From: Neglectibacter sp. X58
GTDB lineage: Bacteria > Bacillota > Clostridia > Oscillospirales > Acutalibacteraceae
Direction of reading: 5' to 3'
NCBI RefSeq assembly: GCF_009936035.1
Contig: NZ_QWEO01000001.1
Location: forward strand, 124,001 to 188,000
Length of the DNA stretch: 64,000 bases
Part shown: positions 1 to 8,293 of the stretch, one piece after another
Numbering within the stretch: the first letter of the stretch is position 1
Layout: the number at the start of each line of letters is the position of its first letter
Made by a program: the position numbers and the translations under genes
Notes under the pieces: model-generated
The model's database searches: none
What the model was told of the DNA's origin: nothing
What the model saw: only the letters and a program-made list of their open reading frames with translations

Positions 1-333
1 GAGCACCGGGTATTTGCCGTCCCTGTCCTTGAAATTCTCATCGTAGGCGCAGCCGAAAAAGGCGGAGATGGGAGCCTCTACAGAAGGGGCCTCCTGGCCC
101 TCCCAGTATACCCGCAGGACAAAAGAATGGCCGATATACCCGGTAAACCACATGTGGGTGATCATTCCCGGGCCGTCTGTATCGCACAGGGTAACAGTCT
201 CTCCCGGCGCAATCTGGATGCAGGGCCGCAGCTTTTCGCAGTCCCTGCCCCGGGTGCCGCCGGCGTGGGTTCCGGTGGGATTTTCAGCGGAAAAGCCAAA
301 GCTTTCCCTTGCTTGGATTTCAAAGACAGACAT
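1..333 (-). CDS. GH172 / DUF2961 family glycoside hydrolase, 5' part only
   Basis: This reading frame stays open for 111 codons and leaves the window at its left edge, so only the N-terminal part of the protein is seen. An AGGAGG ribosome site lies 7 nt before the ATG. The peptide begins MSVFEIQARESFGFSAENPT, and later shows a GETVTL..DGPGMITHMWFT stretch and LRVYWEGQEAPSVEAPISAFFG. These match the DUF2961 family, now glycoside hydrolase family 172 (for example difructose-dianhydride and arabinofuranose-acting enzymes), in which the core is a jelly-roll that trimerises. The substrate cannot be read from this fragment. No signal peptide is visible, so a cytoplasmic enzyme is likely. Confidence 0.75.
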   Translation of the reverse strand, partial: MSVFEIQARESFGFSAENPTGTHAGGTRGRDCEKLRPCIQIAPGETVTLCDTDGPGMITHMWFTGYIGHSFVLRVYWEGQEAPSVEAPISAFFGCAYDENFKDRDGKYPVL

Positions 334-431
334 ATGGGTTCCTCCTCGCGTTTTTTCCAGTATATCCCATCCGCTCCCAAAGTGCAACCCTGTCCCGCCA
401 AAAGATTTCATAAAAGCTTTGCGCTTCCCTG

Positions 432-986
432 TTAAAAGAATTTGGCCATGGCATACACGTCCCGGTAACTGCCGTCAGCCAGCTTACCCTCTTTGCACAG
501 CTTCCCCTCCACCTGGAAGCCCAGGGACAGATACAGCCCCAGCGCGCGGGTGTTCAGGGTGTCCACTGTCAGCTTTAATTTTTCAATCTGGTGCTCCCGG
601 CACCAGTCCAGTTGGATGGACATCATCCTGCGTCCCAGGCCCATGCGCCAGAAGTCCTGCCGGACGGAAACCGCGATTTCCCCTATGTGCCTGGCCCGCC
701 TGCGCCCTTTGGAATAGAAGCAGCCGCAGGTGGCGGCAATTTCCCCAGCCTCCGTCTCGGCAATGAGGAACAGCTTTTCGTCCCCTTCGGCCCAGCGCCT
801 CAGAAGCTCTTCCTCCTGCTCCAGGGTATAGCTTTCCGCAAATTCCCCCGGCTCCCTTGCCAGAAAGACTGTCTCCCGGTCTACATGATCCATGTACGTA
901 AACAGCCTGGGGGCATCTGTGCTTTCCGCGCTGCGGATGATGAAGCGCCCACCCTTTCCCTCAAAAACTTCCCTATACCGTGACAT
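432..986 (-). CDS. GNAT family N-acetyltransferase
   Basis: A 184-residue GNAT-fold acetyltransferase that would transfer an acetyl group from acetyl-CoA to an unknown amine or protein N-terminus. The acetyl-CoA binding motif A is seen around residues 109-121 (RQDFWRMGLGRRM), followed by the usual ..LGLYLSLGFQVEGK.. motif B. A longer start 11 codons upstream (position 1019) is open, but it would lie in the -10/transcription-start area of the promoter at 1021-1050. The start at 986, preceded by an AAAGGGG site, is therefore preferred. It stands alone between the GH172 gene and the S1-domain gene. Confidence 0.8.
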   Translation of the reverse strand: MSRYREVFEGKGGRFIIRSAESTDAPRLFTYMDHVDRETVFLAREPGEFAESYTLEQEEELLRRWAEGDEKLFLIAETEAGEIAATCGCFYSKGRRRARHIGEIAVSVRQDFWRMGLGRRMMSIQLDWCREHQIEKLKLTVDTLNTRALGLYLSLGFQVEGKLCKEGKLADGSYRDVYAMAKFF

Positions 987-1020
987 GCTTTCAGCGCCCC
1001 TTTCAAAAATAAATTGCAAT

Positions 1021-1050
1021 ATTATACCATGGGGCGGGAAAGCGTGTCAA
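1021..1050 (-). promoter_or_regulatory. Sigma-A promoter of the GNAT gene
   Basis: On the minus strand TTGACA (1045-1050) and TATAAT (1021-1026) are separated by 18 nt. This gives a transcription start near 1013 and a leader of about 27 nt before the ATG at 986, which supports the shorter start. Confidence 0.7.
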
Positions 1051-1117
1051 GGCTGGAGCCTGGAAGGGAATGTCCAAAACGAGTATTTTAAAGAATGAAG
1101 AAACAATAAAGTTTCGT

Positions 1118-1163
1118 CCACCTTTTCAAAGGTGGTGGGGTATTTAGGGGCGAAGCCCCTAAA
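1118..1163. repeat. Paired intergenic hairpins, repeat-like
   Basis: Two perfect stem-loops lie 7 nt apart: CCACCTTT/AAAGGTGG (1118-1125 with 1128-1135) and TTTAGGGGC/GCCCCTAAA (1143-1151 with 1155-1163). They are followed by a GC-rich CGCCGGAGGC stretch. No T-run follows either stem, so they are not ordinary terminators. The layout resembles short intergenic palindromic repeats, but no second copy is seen in this window. Confidence 0.45.
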
Positions 1164-1206
1164 CCGCCGGAGGCATAAAACGCGTAGTTTAGACACTCCC
1201 GCCTGG

Positions 1207-1249
1207 AAAAACAGGATATGCCCCTTCTGCGCGGAGGGGGCATATCCTG
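1207..1249 (-). terminator. Rho-independent terminator of the S1-domain gene
   Basis: A 13-bp perfect stem (1212-1224 with 1237-1249) lies just past the stop of the minus-strand gene and is followed on that strand by TTTTT (complement of 1207-1211). Confidence 0.85.
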
Positions 1250-1264
1250 CAAAGCTATGGCTTC

Positions 1265-2191
1265 TCAGTCGTGGAACCTTGTTACAATATGCTTTTCGCT
1301 GTTTTCCGGGGAATAGGCAAACTCCTCCATATGCGCGCCCTTGAAAAAGTAAACGGGCTTTGCGGGCTTTGCAGAGGGGCCTTCAAAAGTTTCGATGATA
1401 ATCAGCTTGATTTTCATGCGGCTGGGCAGGATGCTCTTAATAAACACGCTGGCCTGCTGCCCGGGGAAGATGTTTTCCTTCAGTTCCGCAAGGCCCGCCA
1501 GGTTAGGGGCAAGCTCCACGAACACGCCGTAATTTTCAATGCTGCGTATGACGCCTCCCACAGTTTCCCCAGCCCGGAAGGACTGGACGTTTTCCTCCCA
1601 GGTGCCTAAAAGCTCTTTATGGGTCAGGGTGATGCGCTGGTTTTCCCGGGATTTCACCACAGCCCGGATGTCCATCCCCGGCAGGAAGCGCTCCCTGGGG
1701 TGCTCAATGCGGGAAACAGAGATGGAGTCGATGGGCAGCAGGGACACAATGCCGCAGCCGATATCGGCAAACACCCCAAAAGGCTCAATATGGGTGACCC
1801 GGGCGTCTATCACGTCTCCAGGGACAAGGCCAGCTATGTATTCGTCCCGGCACTTCTCCTGGGCGGCCCGGCGGGAGAGCAGGGCTGTGACGCGGCCCTG
1901 GCTGTCCCGGATAAAGTCCTGCACCAGAAAGCACACAGGGCGGTTCACCCGGGATATTACGGCAATATCCCGCACTGTGCCCTCCCGTATGCCCAAGGCC
2001 CCCTCCTCCCGGGGGATGACGCCTTTCATAAATTTGAAGTCCACAATCAAGTCATGGGAGCTGTCGCACATCACAGCCCTGGCTTCCAGTATTTTTCCCT
2101 CCCGCATGGCCTCCGACAGGGAGGCTGGGGAACTTAGGGCGGTTTTATTTTCAAAGCTGTCCAGTAAATAGCCTTCCGGATAAAATTTCAT
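1265..2191 (-). CDS. S1 RNA-binding domain protein, two S1 repeats
   Basis: A 308-residue protein of a clostridial family with a conserved N-terminal part (about residues 1-115, containing MCDSSHDLIVDF and the GVIPREEG, VISRVNRPVCF motifs) followed by two S1 domains (about 125-192 and 208-270; PFGVFADIG and NYGVFVELA). S1 domains bind single-stranded RNA, so a role in translation or RNA handling is likely, but the exact function is unknown. The frame stays open upstream to 2437; the start at 2191 was chosen because family similarity begins at MKFYPEGYLL. The ribosome site before it is weak, so the true start could be a non-ATG codon slightly upstream. Confidence 0.75.
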   Translation of the reverse strand: MKFYPEGYLLDSFENKTALSSPASLSEAMREGKILEARAVMCDSSHDLIVDFKFMKGVIPREEGALGIREGTVRDIAVISRVNRPVCFLVQDFIRDSQGRVTALLSRRAAQEKCRDEYIAGLVPGDVIDARVTHIEPFGVFADIGCGIVSLLPIDSISVSRIEHPRERFLPGMDIRAVVKSRENQRITLTHKELLGTWEENVQSFRAGETVGGVIRSIENYGVFVELAPNLAGLAELKENIFPGQQASVFIKSILPSRMKIKLIIIETFEGPSAKPAKPVYFFKGAHMEEFAYSPENSEKHIVTRFHD

Positions 2192-2431
2192 GTTTTCTGC
2201 CAAAAGATACGGGCTGTATGCACCACGGTATCGGTCCTTTCTTTTAGTATTTTCACGTGCGTCCGGCTGCAGGACAACCCTTTCCCGGCCTGCCCTCCTT
2301 TTTTCTGATACAGGGAAACTATATGCGGCAAAGGCGCAAAAAATGCGCCGGAAAGAGGGGGAATGAAAAGATGCGGCAGGGAACGGCGGGCGGAAAACCC
2401 CGGAACAAAGGCCCTGCCCGGCAGATAGGGC
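2192..2431. other. Intergenic region without a supported gene
   Basis: This stretch separates the divergent S1-domain and cyclophilin genes. A 66-codon plus-strand frame (2257-2457) has no plausible ribosome site and no recognisable product, and it runs into the cyclophilin promoter. No further structure is seen. Confidence 0.5.
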
Positions 2432-2460
2432 TTGCATATTTCCCTGAGATGCGCTAAAAT
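2432..2460 (+). promoter_or_regulatory. Sigma-A promoter of the cyclophilin gene
   Basis: TTGCAT (2432-2437), 17-nt spacer, TAAAAT (2455-2460). Transcription would begin near 2467, just before the AGGAGG site at 2481-2486. Confidence 0.6.
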
Positions 2461-2493
2461 AAAGGACAAACTATGCTATAAGGAGGAATTTTT

Positions 2494-3372
2494 TTGCGAA
2501 AAATTCTTTGCGGGCTGATGGCCCTTGTTTTTGTTTTGACCATGGCTTCCTGCGGCAGCGCCCCCCAGGAAGCGTCCTCTTCCGGGGAAAGCTCCAGCCC
2601 GGCCCCCTCAAAGGCGGCAAAGGTGATAGACAGCGGGGATGAGCTGGTGGGCATGGAGGAATTGACCCCGGCTGAGACAGGCCAAAAGCCCGGCTTCCAG
2701 CTTGAGCTGCCGGAGAAAGGGGAGGAGATCGCTGTTATCACCATGAAAAGCGGCGAGGTTATCAAGCTGCGCTTTTTCCCCAATGAGGCCCCGAAAGCTG
2801 TTTACAGCTTTAAAAAGCACGCCTTAGACGGTTATTACGATGGCCTTACCTTCCACCGGGTTATCGAAAACTTCATGGTGCAGGGGGGCGATCCCACCGG
2901 CACAGGCTATGCCGGGGAAAGCGTGTGGGAAGAGGCTTTCCCGGATGAGTTCAGCCCTAACCTTTTGAATATTGACGGATCTGTGTCTATGGCAAACAGC
3001 GGGCCGAACACCAATGGCAGCCAGTTCTTCATCAACTGCACCCAGGGTGCGGCTATCGACTGGGACAGCTACCAGCAGGGCTTTGAGGTCTACAAGCAGG
3101 ATCCGGATGCCTTTAAGGTCATGTACAGCAGCAAATGGGTGGATATGGATCTGGTGACAGACGATATGAAAAACTTGTATACGGAGAATGGCGGGAACCT
3201 TCATCTGGACGGCTACTATTCCACAGACAAAACAGGCCACACAGTGTTTGCCCAGGTGTTTGAAGGCATGGACGGGGTGGAGGCCCTCTCCAAAGCGCCG
3301 GTGGATCCCCAAAGCAGCAAGCCTTTGGAAGATATGGTGATGGAAAAGGTGGAGATTGTGGCCTACGAATAA
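2494..3372 (+). CDS. Cyclophilin-type peptidyl-prolyl cis-trans isomerase, lipoprotein
   Basis: A 292-residue secreted lipoprotein. It starts at a TTG behind AAGGAGG, has a signal peptide with lipobox TMASC (Cys about residue 20), a Ser/Ala/Pro-rich linker, then a cyclophilin domain. The core motifs [19 protein letters not shown] and GSQFFINC are present, so proline isomerase activity on exported proteins is plausible. Between GSQFFI and the closing [12 protein letters not shown] strand there is an insertion of roughly 60 residues that small bacterial cyclophilins lack. It is transcribed from its own promoter and is followed by the small exporter gene. Confidence 0.88.
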   Translation: MRKILCGLMALVFVLTMASCGSAPQEASSSGESSSPAPSKAAKVIDSGDELVGMEELTPAETGQKPGFQLELPEKGEEIAVITMKSGEVIKLRFFPNEAPKAVYSFKKHALDGYYDGLTFHRVIENFMVQGGDPTGTGYAGESVWEEAFPDEFSPNLLNIDGSVSMANSGPNTNGSQFFINCTQGAAIDWDSYQQGFEVYKQDPDAFKVMYSSKWVDMDLVTDDMKNLYTENGGNLHLDGYYSTDKTGHTVFAQVFEGMDGVEALSKAPVDPQSSKPLEDMVMEKVEIVAYE

Positions 3373-3423
3373 GGCCGCTGCCCCAAGTCCTGTGAAATCC
3401 TGTGGGATTGAAAATGTTTAAAG

Positions 3424-3478
3424 AAAGGAGGGGCGCTGGAGGCCTGGTTTCTGCGTCCAGCGCCCCATGGCGATTCAA
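3424..3478 (+). promoter_or_regulatory. SD-hairpin-ATGGCGATT start module, copy A
   Basis: AAAGGAGG (3424-3431) runs into an 11-bp perfect stem, GGGGCGCTGGA (3430-3440) with TCCAGCGCCCC (3456-3466), loop 15 nt. The ATG at 3467 follows the stem directly and reads ATG GCG ATT CAA before a second ATG at 3479. In linear sequence the SD is about 35 nt from the start, far beyond normal spacing; folding of the stem would bring it next to the ATG. No other ribosome site is seen near either ATG. Confidence 0.65.
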
Positions 3479-3973
3479 ATGGAGCATATTGTCACGTCCC
3501 TGGTGAATTTTTTCAGCCAGACCATCCCCGGGGAGCTAACCGTCTTTCTGCTGTCCCTGATGCCCGTTATTGAACTGCGGGGCGGGATTTTGGCGGCAAA
3601 GCTTCTGCATCTGGAGATGCTGCCCGCCTTTTTCATCTGCTTTGTGGGCACCATCCTGCCCACCCCTTTTATCCTGCTGTTTATCAACAAGATTTTTGAC
3701 TGGATGCGCAACACCCGCCTGGTGAAGCTTGTCAACCGCATGGAGGAAAAGGGCCGCAGCAAGTTTGACAAGATAAACCGCTATAAGACCCTGGGCCTGC
3801 TGATTTTCGTGGCGATCCCCCTGCCGGGCACAGGGGCGTGGACAGGCTCCCTGGCGGCGGCGCTGATGAAAATGGACTTTAAGTCCGCCATGATTTCCGT
3901 GGTGGGAGGCACCCTGGTGGCGGATGTTATCATGTGCCTGCTGTCCTATGGCCTTTTAGGACTGGTGGTATAG
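3467..3973 (+). CDS. Small multidrug-export family membrane protein (COG2426)
   Basis: A 168-residue polytopic membrane protein of the small multidrug-export family (PF06695, COG2426). Hydrophobic segments lie around residues 18-50, 50-70 and at the C-terminus, and it has the family's PVIELRGGI and PLPGTGAWTGSLAA stretches. The transport substrate is not established for the family. The first ATG gives an N-terminal MAIQ extension; the family-typical start would be the ATG at 3479 (MEHIVTSL). Only a hairpin-separated ribosome site serves either. The next gene begins 8 nt after its stop, so it probably heads an operon with the two flavoproteins. Confidence 0.8.
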   Translation: MAIQMEHIVTSLVNFFSQTIPGELTVFLLSLMPVIELRGGILAAKLLHLEMLPAFFICFVGTILPTPFILLFINKIFDWMRNTRLVKLVNRMEEKGRSKFDKINRYKTLGLLIFVAIPLPGTGAWTGSLAAALMKMDFKSAMISVVGGTLVADVIMCLLSYGLLGLVV

Positions 3974-3981
3974 GCGCGGCG

Positions 3982-5205
3982 ATGAAAATGAAGCGTTATA
4001 AGCTGGCTGTCGTAGGCGCGGGGGCCGCCGGGCTGATGGCTGCCTGCCAGGCAGGAAAAGCTTTGGGGCCGGAGGCTGTGGCCCTTCTGGAGGGAAACCC
4101 CAAGCCCGGGAAAAAGCTTTTGGCAACAGGGAACGGCCGGTGCAACCTGACAAACCTCCATATAAGTTCTGCCCGCTATCATGGGGATGTTTCCCTGGCA
4201 AAGCCCCTCCTTTCAGCCTGCCCGCCGGAAAGGGTGCTGAAGGCTTTTTCCGCCTTGGGACTGCACACCCGGGCAGACGGGGAAGGCCGGGTGTATCCTT
4301 ATGGCCTTCAGGCAGCGGCAGTGCTGCAGGCGCTGCGGGGAAGCTGCGAAGAGGGGGGAGCCTCCCTTTTCGCGGGCTTTCCCGTTACAGCCATTGCCCC
4401 CCGGCAAGGGGGCTTTTTGTTACAGTCCCCGGAGGGGGCGGAGCTGTGGGCGGAAAAATGCCTGCTTGCCTGCGGAGGCGCGGCCTCTCCCAGGCATAGC
4501 TGCCAGGAGGGCGGATATGCCCTGGCAAAGCGCCTGGGCCACAGTCTCACCCCTTTGCGCCCGGGCCTTACGCCCCTTGCCTGCCCTAAAAAGCTTACTT
4601 CCCCTTTAAAGGGGATGCGCTGCAAGGCCAGGGCGGCTTTATGGATACAGGGCCGGGAGGTGTACGCGGAAAGCGGCGAGGTACTTTTTGGGGAGGGGAG
4701 CCTTTCCGGCATCTGCATTTTTAACCTCTCCTTAAGGCTTTCCGCCGGGCAGGGGGAAGTGGCCCTGGACTTGCTGGAGGGCATGGAAGAAAAGGCGCTT
4801 CTCGCCTATTTGGAGAATCTCCGCAGCGGACGGCCCCGCCTGCCGACCCGGGAGATTTTCTCCGGGCTGGTAAACCTGCGGGTGGGCCAGCAGATTGCCA
4901 AAAGCCTGGGCTTCACAGGGGAAAAACAGATTTCCGCCCTGTCCCGGGAGGATTTGCGGCGCGCGGCAAGGGCTGTGAAGGACTGGCGCCTGCCGGTATC
5001 CCCCTGGGAGGGCTGGGACAGCGCCCAAATAACGGCAGGGGGCGTGCCCTTGTCAGAAGTGAATATGAAAACCATGGAATCCCGCAGGCAGCCGGGGCTG
5101 TATCTGGCGGGGGAGCTTTTAAACCTGCATGGAGACTGCGGCGGGTATAACCTGCACTGGGCCTGGGCCACGGGAATGACGGCAGGGCTTGCGGCGGGAA
5201 GATGA
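3982..5205 (+). CDS. NAD(P)/FAD-dependent oxidoreductase, HI0933/YhiN family
   Basis: A 407-residue flavoprotein of the HI0933-like family (also annotated as aminoacetone-oxidase-type or BaiN-like). The dinucleotide site VVGAGAAGLMAACQAG is at about residues 8-23, followed by the family signature KPGKKLLATGNGRCNLTN (about 37-54). The C-terminus holds the second FAD contact GELLNLHGDCGGYNLHWAWATG. Physiological substrates are uncertain. The start at 3982 was taken over longer open frame because similarity begins there; a second ATG lies 6 nt later. It sits between an exporter and a second flavoprotein, all on the same strand with short gaps. Confidence 0.85.
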   Translation: MKMKRYKLAVVGAGAAGLMAACQAGKALGPEAVALLEGNPKPGKKLLATGNGRCNLTNLHISSARYHGDVSLAKPLLSACPPERVLKAFSALGLHTRADGEGRVYPYGLQAAAVLQALRGSCEEGGASLFAGFPVTAIAPRQGGFLLQSPEGAELWAEKCLLACGGAASPRHSCQEGGYALAKRLGHSLTPLRPGLTPLACPKKLTSPLKGMRCKARAALWIQGREVYAESGEVLFGEGSLSGICIFNLSLRLSAGQGEVALDLLEGMEEKALLAYLENLRSGRPRLPTREIFSGLVNLRVGQQIAKSLGFTGEKQISALSREDLRRAARAVKDWRLPVSPWEGWDSAQITAGGVPLSEVNMKTMESRRQPGLYLAGELLNLHGDCGGYNLHWAWATGMTAGLAAGR

Positions 5206-5230
5206 ATTTTGCGACAGAGGGGGAAGCAGG

Positions 5231-6829
5231 ATGCTGAAGGTTTCCGGCCTGCACCTGGGCCTGGATTTCACAGAACAGGAGCTGCGCCGCGCTGCCGCCA
5301 GAAAGCTGAAGGTGCCGGAAAGCGCTTTGGGAGAAGTGCGCCTTTGGAAAAAATCGGTGGACGCCCGGAAAAAGGACAAGGTACACTTTGTCTGCGCGGC
5401 AGAGGTGCAGGCGGAAAATGAAAACCGCCTGCTGGCAAAATGTCGGGACAGCAGTGTGCAGAAGGTTATCCCTTACCGCTATGAGCCGCCCAGGGTGTCT
5501 AAGCCCCTGGAGCCGCGCCCGGTTGTGGTAGGCTTAGGCCCGGCGGGGCTTTTTGCGGCCCTGCTTCTGGCCCAGTGCGGGCAGCGCCCCCTTGTGCTGG
5601 AGCGGGGCCTGCCGGTAGAAGAGCGCCAGAAATCTGTAGAGGCCTTTTGGCGCACCGGGGTGCTGAACCCGGAATCCAACATCCAGTTTGGAGAGGGCGG
5701 GGCCGGGGCCTTTTCCGACGGGAAGCTGACAACCGGCACCGGAGACGGGCGCGTCCGCAAGGTGCTGGAAGAACTGGCAGTGGCAGGGGCGCCGGCGGAA
5801 ATCCTCACAGAGGCAAAGCCCCATATCGGTACAGACCGGCTGCCGGAAGTGGTGGGACATATCCGGCGGCAGATTGAAGCCCTGGGAGGCCAGGTGCTTT
5901 TTGGGGCAAAGCTTGCGGAAATAACCCTTAAAGACAACGCCCTTCAAAGCGTCACCTACATCTGCCGGGACAGACGGGAAACCCTGCCCTGCCAAAGCTG
6001 TATCCTGGCAGTGGGCCACAGCGCCAGGGATGTTTTTGAGCTGCTCCAGCAAAAAGGCCTGCCCCTTGCCCCCAAGGCTTTTTCCCTGGGCGCGCGCATT
6101 GAGCACCCTGCCGCCCTTATCGACCAGGCGCAGTATGGAAGCTTTGCGGGCCATCCGGCCCTGGGCGCGGCAGATTACAAGCTTTCCTGCCACCTGCCTG
6201 ACGGCAGGGGTGTGTACACCTTCTGCATGTGCCCTGGCGGCACAGTCACCGGGGCGGCTTCAGAGCCGGGAGGCGTGGTGACAAACGGCATGAGTCCCTG
6301 GCTGCGGGATGGGGAGAACAGCAACGCCGCCCTTTTGGTGGGGGTAACACCGGAGGATTTCGGCAGCGGCAGCCCCCTTGCGGGTATATATCTCCAGCGG
6401 GAAATTGAACAGGCCGCCTATAGAGCAGGGGGCGGCGCCTACAAGGCCCCTGCCCAGCGGGTGGAGGATTTCCTCCAAAACCGCCCCACCAAAACCTTTC
6501 AAGGCGTTTGTCCCACCTATCAGCCGGGGGTTTCGCCTGCCGCCCTGGCAGGCTGCCTGCCGGACTATGTGGTGCGTTCCATGCAGGCAGCTTTGCCTGT
6601 CCTGGGGCAAAGGCTACGGGGCTTTGACTATCCGGATGCCATCCTCACAGCTCCGGAAACCCGCAGTTCGTGCCCTGTGCGCGTCCTCCGGGACGACACC
6701 CTCCAGTCTCCTCTGGCCCGGGGGGTGTACCCCTGCGGCGAAGGGGCTGGCTATGCGGGAGGCATTGTGTCCGCCGCTGTAGACGGCCTGCGCTGTGCCG
6801 AGGCCCTGCTGCTGGCGGGGTGCTCTTAA
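5231..6829 (+). CDS. FAD-dependent dehydrogenase, COG2509 family
   Basis: A 532-residue flavoprotein of the COG2509 family. It has an N-terminal lead of about 90 residues (LHLGLDFTEQELRRAAARKL..), then a dinucleotide-binding segment VVVGLGPAGLFAALLLAQCG (about residues 97-116), the family block NIQFGEGGAGAFSDGKLTT, and a C-terminal YPCGEGAGYAGGIVSAAVDG. The reaction is not known; relatives are described only as uncharacterised FAD-dependent dehydrogenases. The start at 5231 has a GAGGGGG site 7 nt upstream. It is 25 nt behind the HI0933-like gene and almost certainly co-transcribed, then closed by a terminator. Confidence 0.85.
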   Translation: MLKVSGLHLGLDFTEQELRRAAARKLKVPESALGEVRLWKKSVDARKKDKVHFVCAAEVQAENENRLLAKCRDSSVQKVIPYRYEPPRVSKPLEPRPVVVGLGPAGLFAALLLAQCGQRPLVLERGLPVEERQKSVEAFWRTGVLNPESNIQFGEGGAGAFSDGKLTTGTGDGRVRKVLEELAVAGAPAEILTEAKPHIGTDRLPEVVGHIRRQIEALGGQVLFGAKLAEITLKDNALQSVTYICRDRRETLPCQSCILAVGHSARDVFELLQQKGLPLAPKAFSLGARIEHPAALIDQAQYGSFAGHPALGAADYKLSCHLPDGRGVYTFCMCPGGTVTGAASEPGGVVTNGMSPWLRDGENSNAALLVGVTPEDFGSGSPLAGIYLQREIEQAAYRAGGGAYKAPAQRVEDFLQNRPTKTFQGVCPTYQPGVSPAALAGCLPDYVVRSMQAALPVLGQRLRGFDYPDAILTAPETRSSCPVRVLRDDTLQSPLARGVYPCGEGAGYAGGIVSAAVDGLRCAEALLLAGCS

Positions 6830-6836
6830 AAACGTA

Positions 6837-6877
6837 AAGCCATGCTTCCCAGCATAACTGGTGAAGCATGGCTTTTG
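6837..6877. terminator. Bidirectional terminator between convergent genes
   Basis: A 12-bp stem (6837-6848 with 6863-6874), with T-rich sequence following on both strands, sits between the flavoprotein gene and the convergent acetyltransferase gene. Confidence 0.75.
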
Positions 6878-6897
6878 GTTTATGTATTTAGCGGCAT

Positions 6898-7494
6898 TTA
6901 CAGGTAGTGGGTCTGCCCGGATTTTTTCCGTTTGTCTGTGGGCAGCAGGGAATACAGGCTTAAATCCACAATCCCCTTGTCAGGCCACAAAAATCCCTCC
7001 CGGATTGTCCCCTCCTTTAAAAAGCCGCAGCGCTCCAGCACCAGCACGCCCCGGTAGTTGGTGGGGAGGACATAGGCCTGGATGCGGTGAACGCCGATGG
7101 TGCTCATCAGGTATTCTGCTGTGGCCCGCACAGCAGAGGAGGCATAGCCCATGCCTGTGCATTCCCGGTGGAGGGTGAAACGGATGGTGGCAGCCTGCAC
7201 ATGGGGGTCAATGCCATAAATTTCAAAAAAGCCAGCCAGCCGATTTTCCTCTTCTCCGTTGGGATAGATGCCCAGGGTGATGGCGGCCCTGTCCCGGAAA
7301 AGGGCTTCAATCTGCCGCAGCTTTAAAACGCATTCCGCCGGAGAGCGCAGGGCGGCGGTGGGGGCGAAGCGGTAGTTGTCGTCGTCCCCCATAATCTCCC
7401 ACATGGCGTTTAAGTCCAGTTCCGTCATGCGCGTCAGGGTAACCTTTTCGCTGGCGATAAAGGGGAAGCTGGAAAACAACAGGCTGGTTTTCAT
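6898..7494 (-). CDS. GNAT acetyltransferase, RimJ/RimL-like
   Basis: A 198-residue acetyltransferase resembling the RimJ/RimL group that N-acetylates ribosomal proteins or small molecules. Recognisable blocks are the substrate-side GIYPNGEEENRLAGFFEIYGID, the acetyl-CoA loop HRECTGMGYASSAVRATAEYLM (about residues 118-139) and the closing NYRGVLVLERCGFLKEGTIREGF typical of RimJ/RimL enzymes. The true substrate cannot be told from sequence. It is a stand-alone minus-strand gene. Confidence 0.82.
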   Translation of the reverse strand: MKTSLLFSSFPFIASEKVTLTRMTELDLNAMWEIMGDDDNYRFAPTAALRSPAECVLKLRQIEALFRDRAAITLGIYPNGEEENRLAGFFEIYGIDPHVQAATIRFTLHRECTGMGYASSAVRATAEYLMSTIGVHRIQAYVLPTNYRGVLVLERCGFLKEGTIREGFLWPDKGIVDLSLYSLLPTDKRKKSGQTHYL

Positions 7495-7569
7495 AGGCGG
7501 GAATGTGTCTCCTTTCCGGGAAGAATGAAGCTCAATTGACTGAATAAGTCATGTTGGTTTGCCCTGGCG

Positions 7570-7605
7570 GGCAGACCAATCAGCAGGATATTCTGCTGAT
7601 TGAAA
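7570..7605. repeat. Short inverted repeat downstream of the HAD gene
   Basis: A perfect 10-bp inverted repeat (CAATCAGCAG .. CTGCTGATTG) with a 6-nt loop lies between the two minus-strand genes. It lacks a clear T-run on either side and could be a weak terminator or a binding site. Confidence 0.4.
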
Positions 7606-7615
7606 AATGGCAGTT

Positions 7616-8254
7616 TCAAGTTAAGCGGCTATACTGCAAAAGAGCCGGCAGTTCCAGGGGCTTCTGGATGCTGGGAACGCCCTTCACCTTGCCGAAGCCG
7701 TAGGCTGCGTGGATAAAGGGTATGCCGGCGGCTTTGGCGGCTTCATAATCCAGAGCCGTGTCGCCTACGTATACAGGGGCCTGCAGGCCCAGGCGCTCTG
7801 CCACCAGCTTGATGTTTTCCCCCTTGGGCAGGCCGGTGCGCCCGCTGCACTCCCAGTCGGCAAAATATTTTTCCAGGCCATGGGCCTTTAAAAAGCAGGG
7901 GGCATATTCGGTGTTGCAGTTGCTGACAATGGCCAGGGGCACTTCCTTGGAAAGCGTCTCCAAAAGCGTCTCTATGCCCTCATAGAGCCTGCCGCCGTGT
8001 TGGAGCAGATATTCATTTTCCACCTCGCAGCAGCGGGCAAAAAGCTCGGCCCCCCGCTCTTTGGTGATGTGGGGAAAGAGGGCCGCCATCAGTTGTTCCG
8101 CTGTCATGCCCATCACGCCCTCCAGTTCCCGCACCGTTGGCGGCCGCGGGATATCCGGTGCGTCCCGCAGGGCCATCTCCCAGGAAACCGCAATGGCCTC
8201 CGTGGCATTCCACAGGGTGCCGTCTAGGTCGAACAAAACGCCGTCGTATTTCAT
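7616..8254 (-). CDS. HAD-superfamily hydrolase, phosphoglycolate-phosphatase-like
   Basis: A 212-residue HAD subfamily IA phosphatase. Motif I FDLDGTLWN is at about residues 8-16 with its nucleophilic Asp, motif II is IVSNCNT, and motif IV is VYVGDTALDYEAAKAAG. The alpha-helical cap between motifs I and II is of the small C1 type. The substrate is unknown; phosphoglycolate or other small phosphate esters are possible. It is transcribed from its own promoter, divergently from the MATE exporter. Confidence 0.82.
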   Translation of the reverse strand: MKYDGVLFDLDGTLWNATEAIAVSWEMALRDAPDIPRPPTVRELEGVMGMTAEQLMAALFPHITKERGAELFARCCEVENEYLLQHGGRLYEGIETLLETLSKEVPLAIVSNCNTEYAPCFLKAHGLEKYFADWECSGRTGLPKGENIKLVAERLGLQAPVYVGDTALDYEAAKAAGIPFIHAAYGFGKVKGVPSIQKPLELPALLQYSRLT

Positions 8255-8293
8255 ATTCTAACTGCCTTTCTGTTTTTCTTCTTTCCTGTCCCT

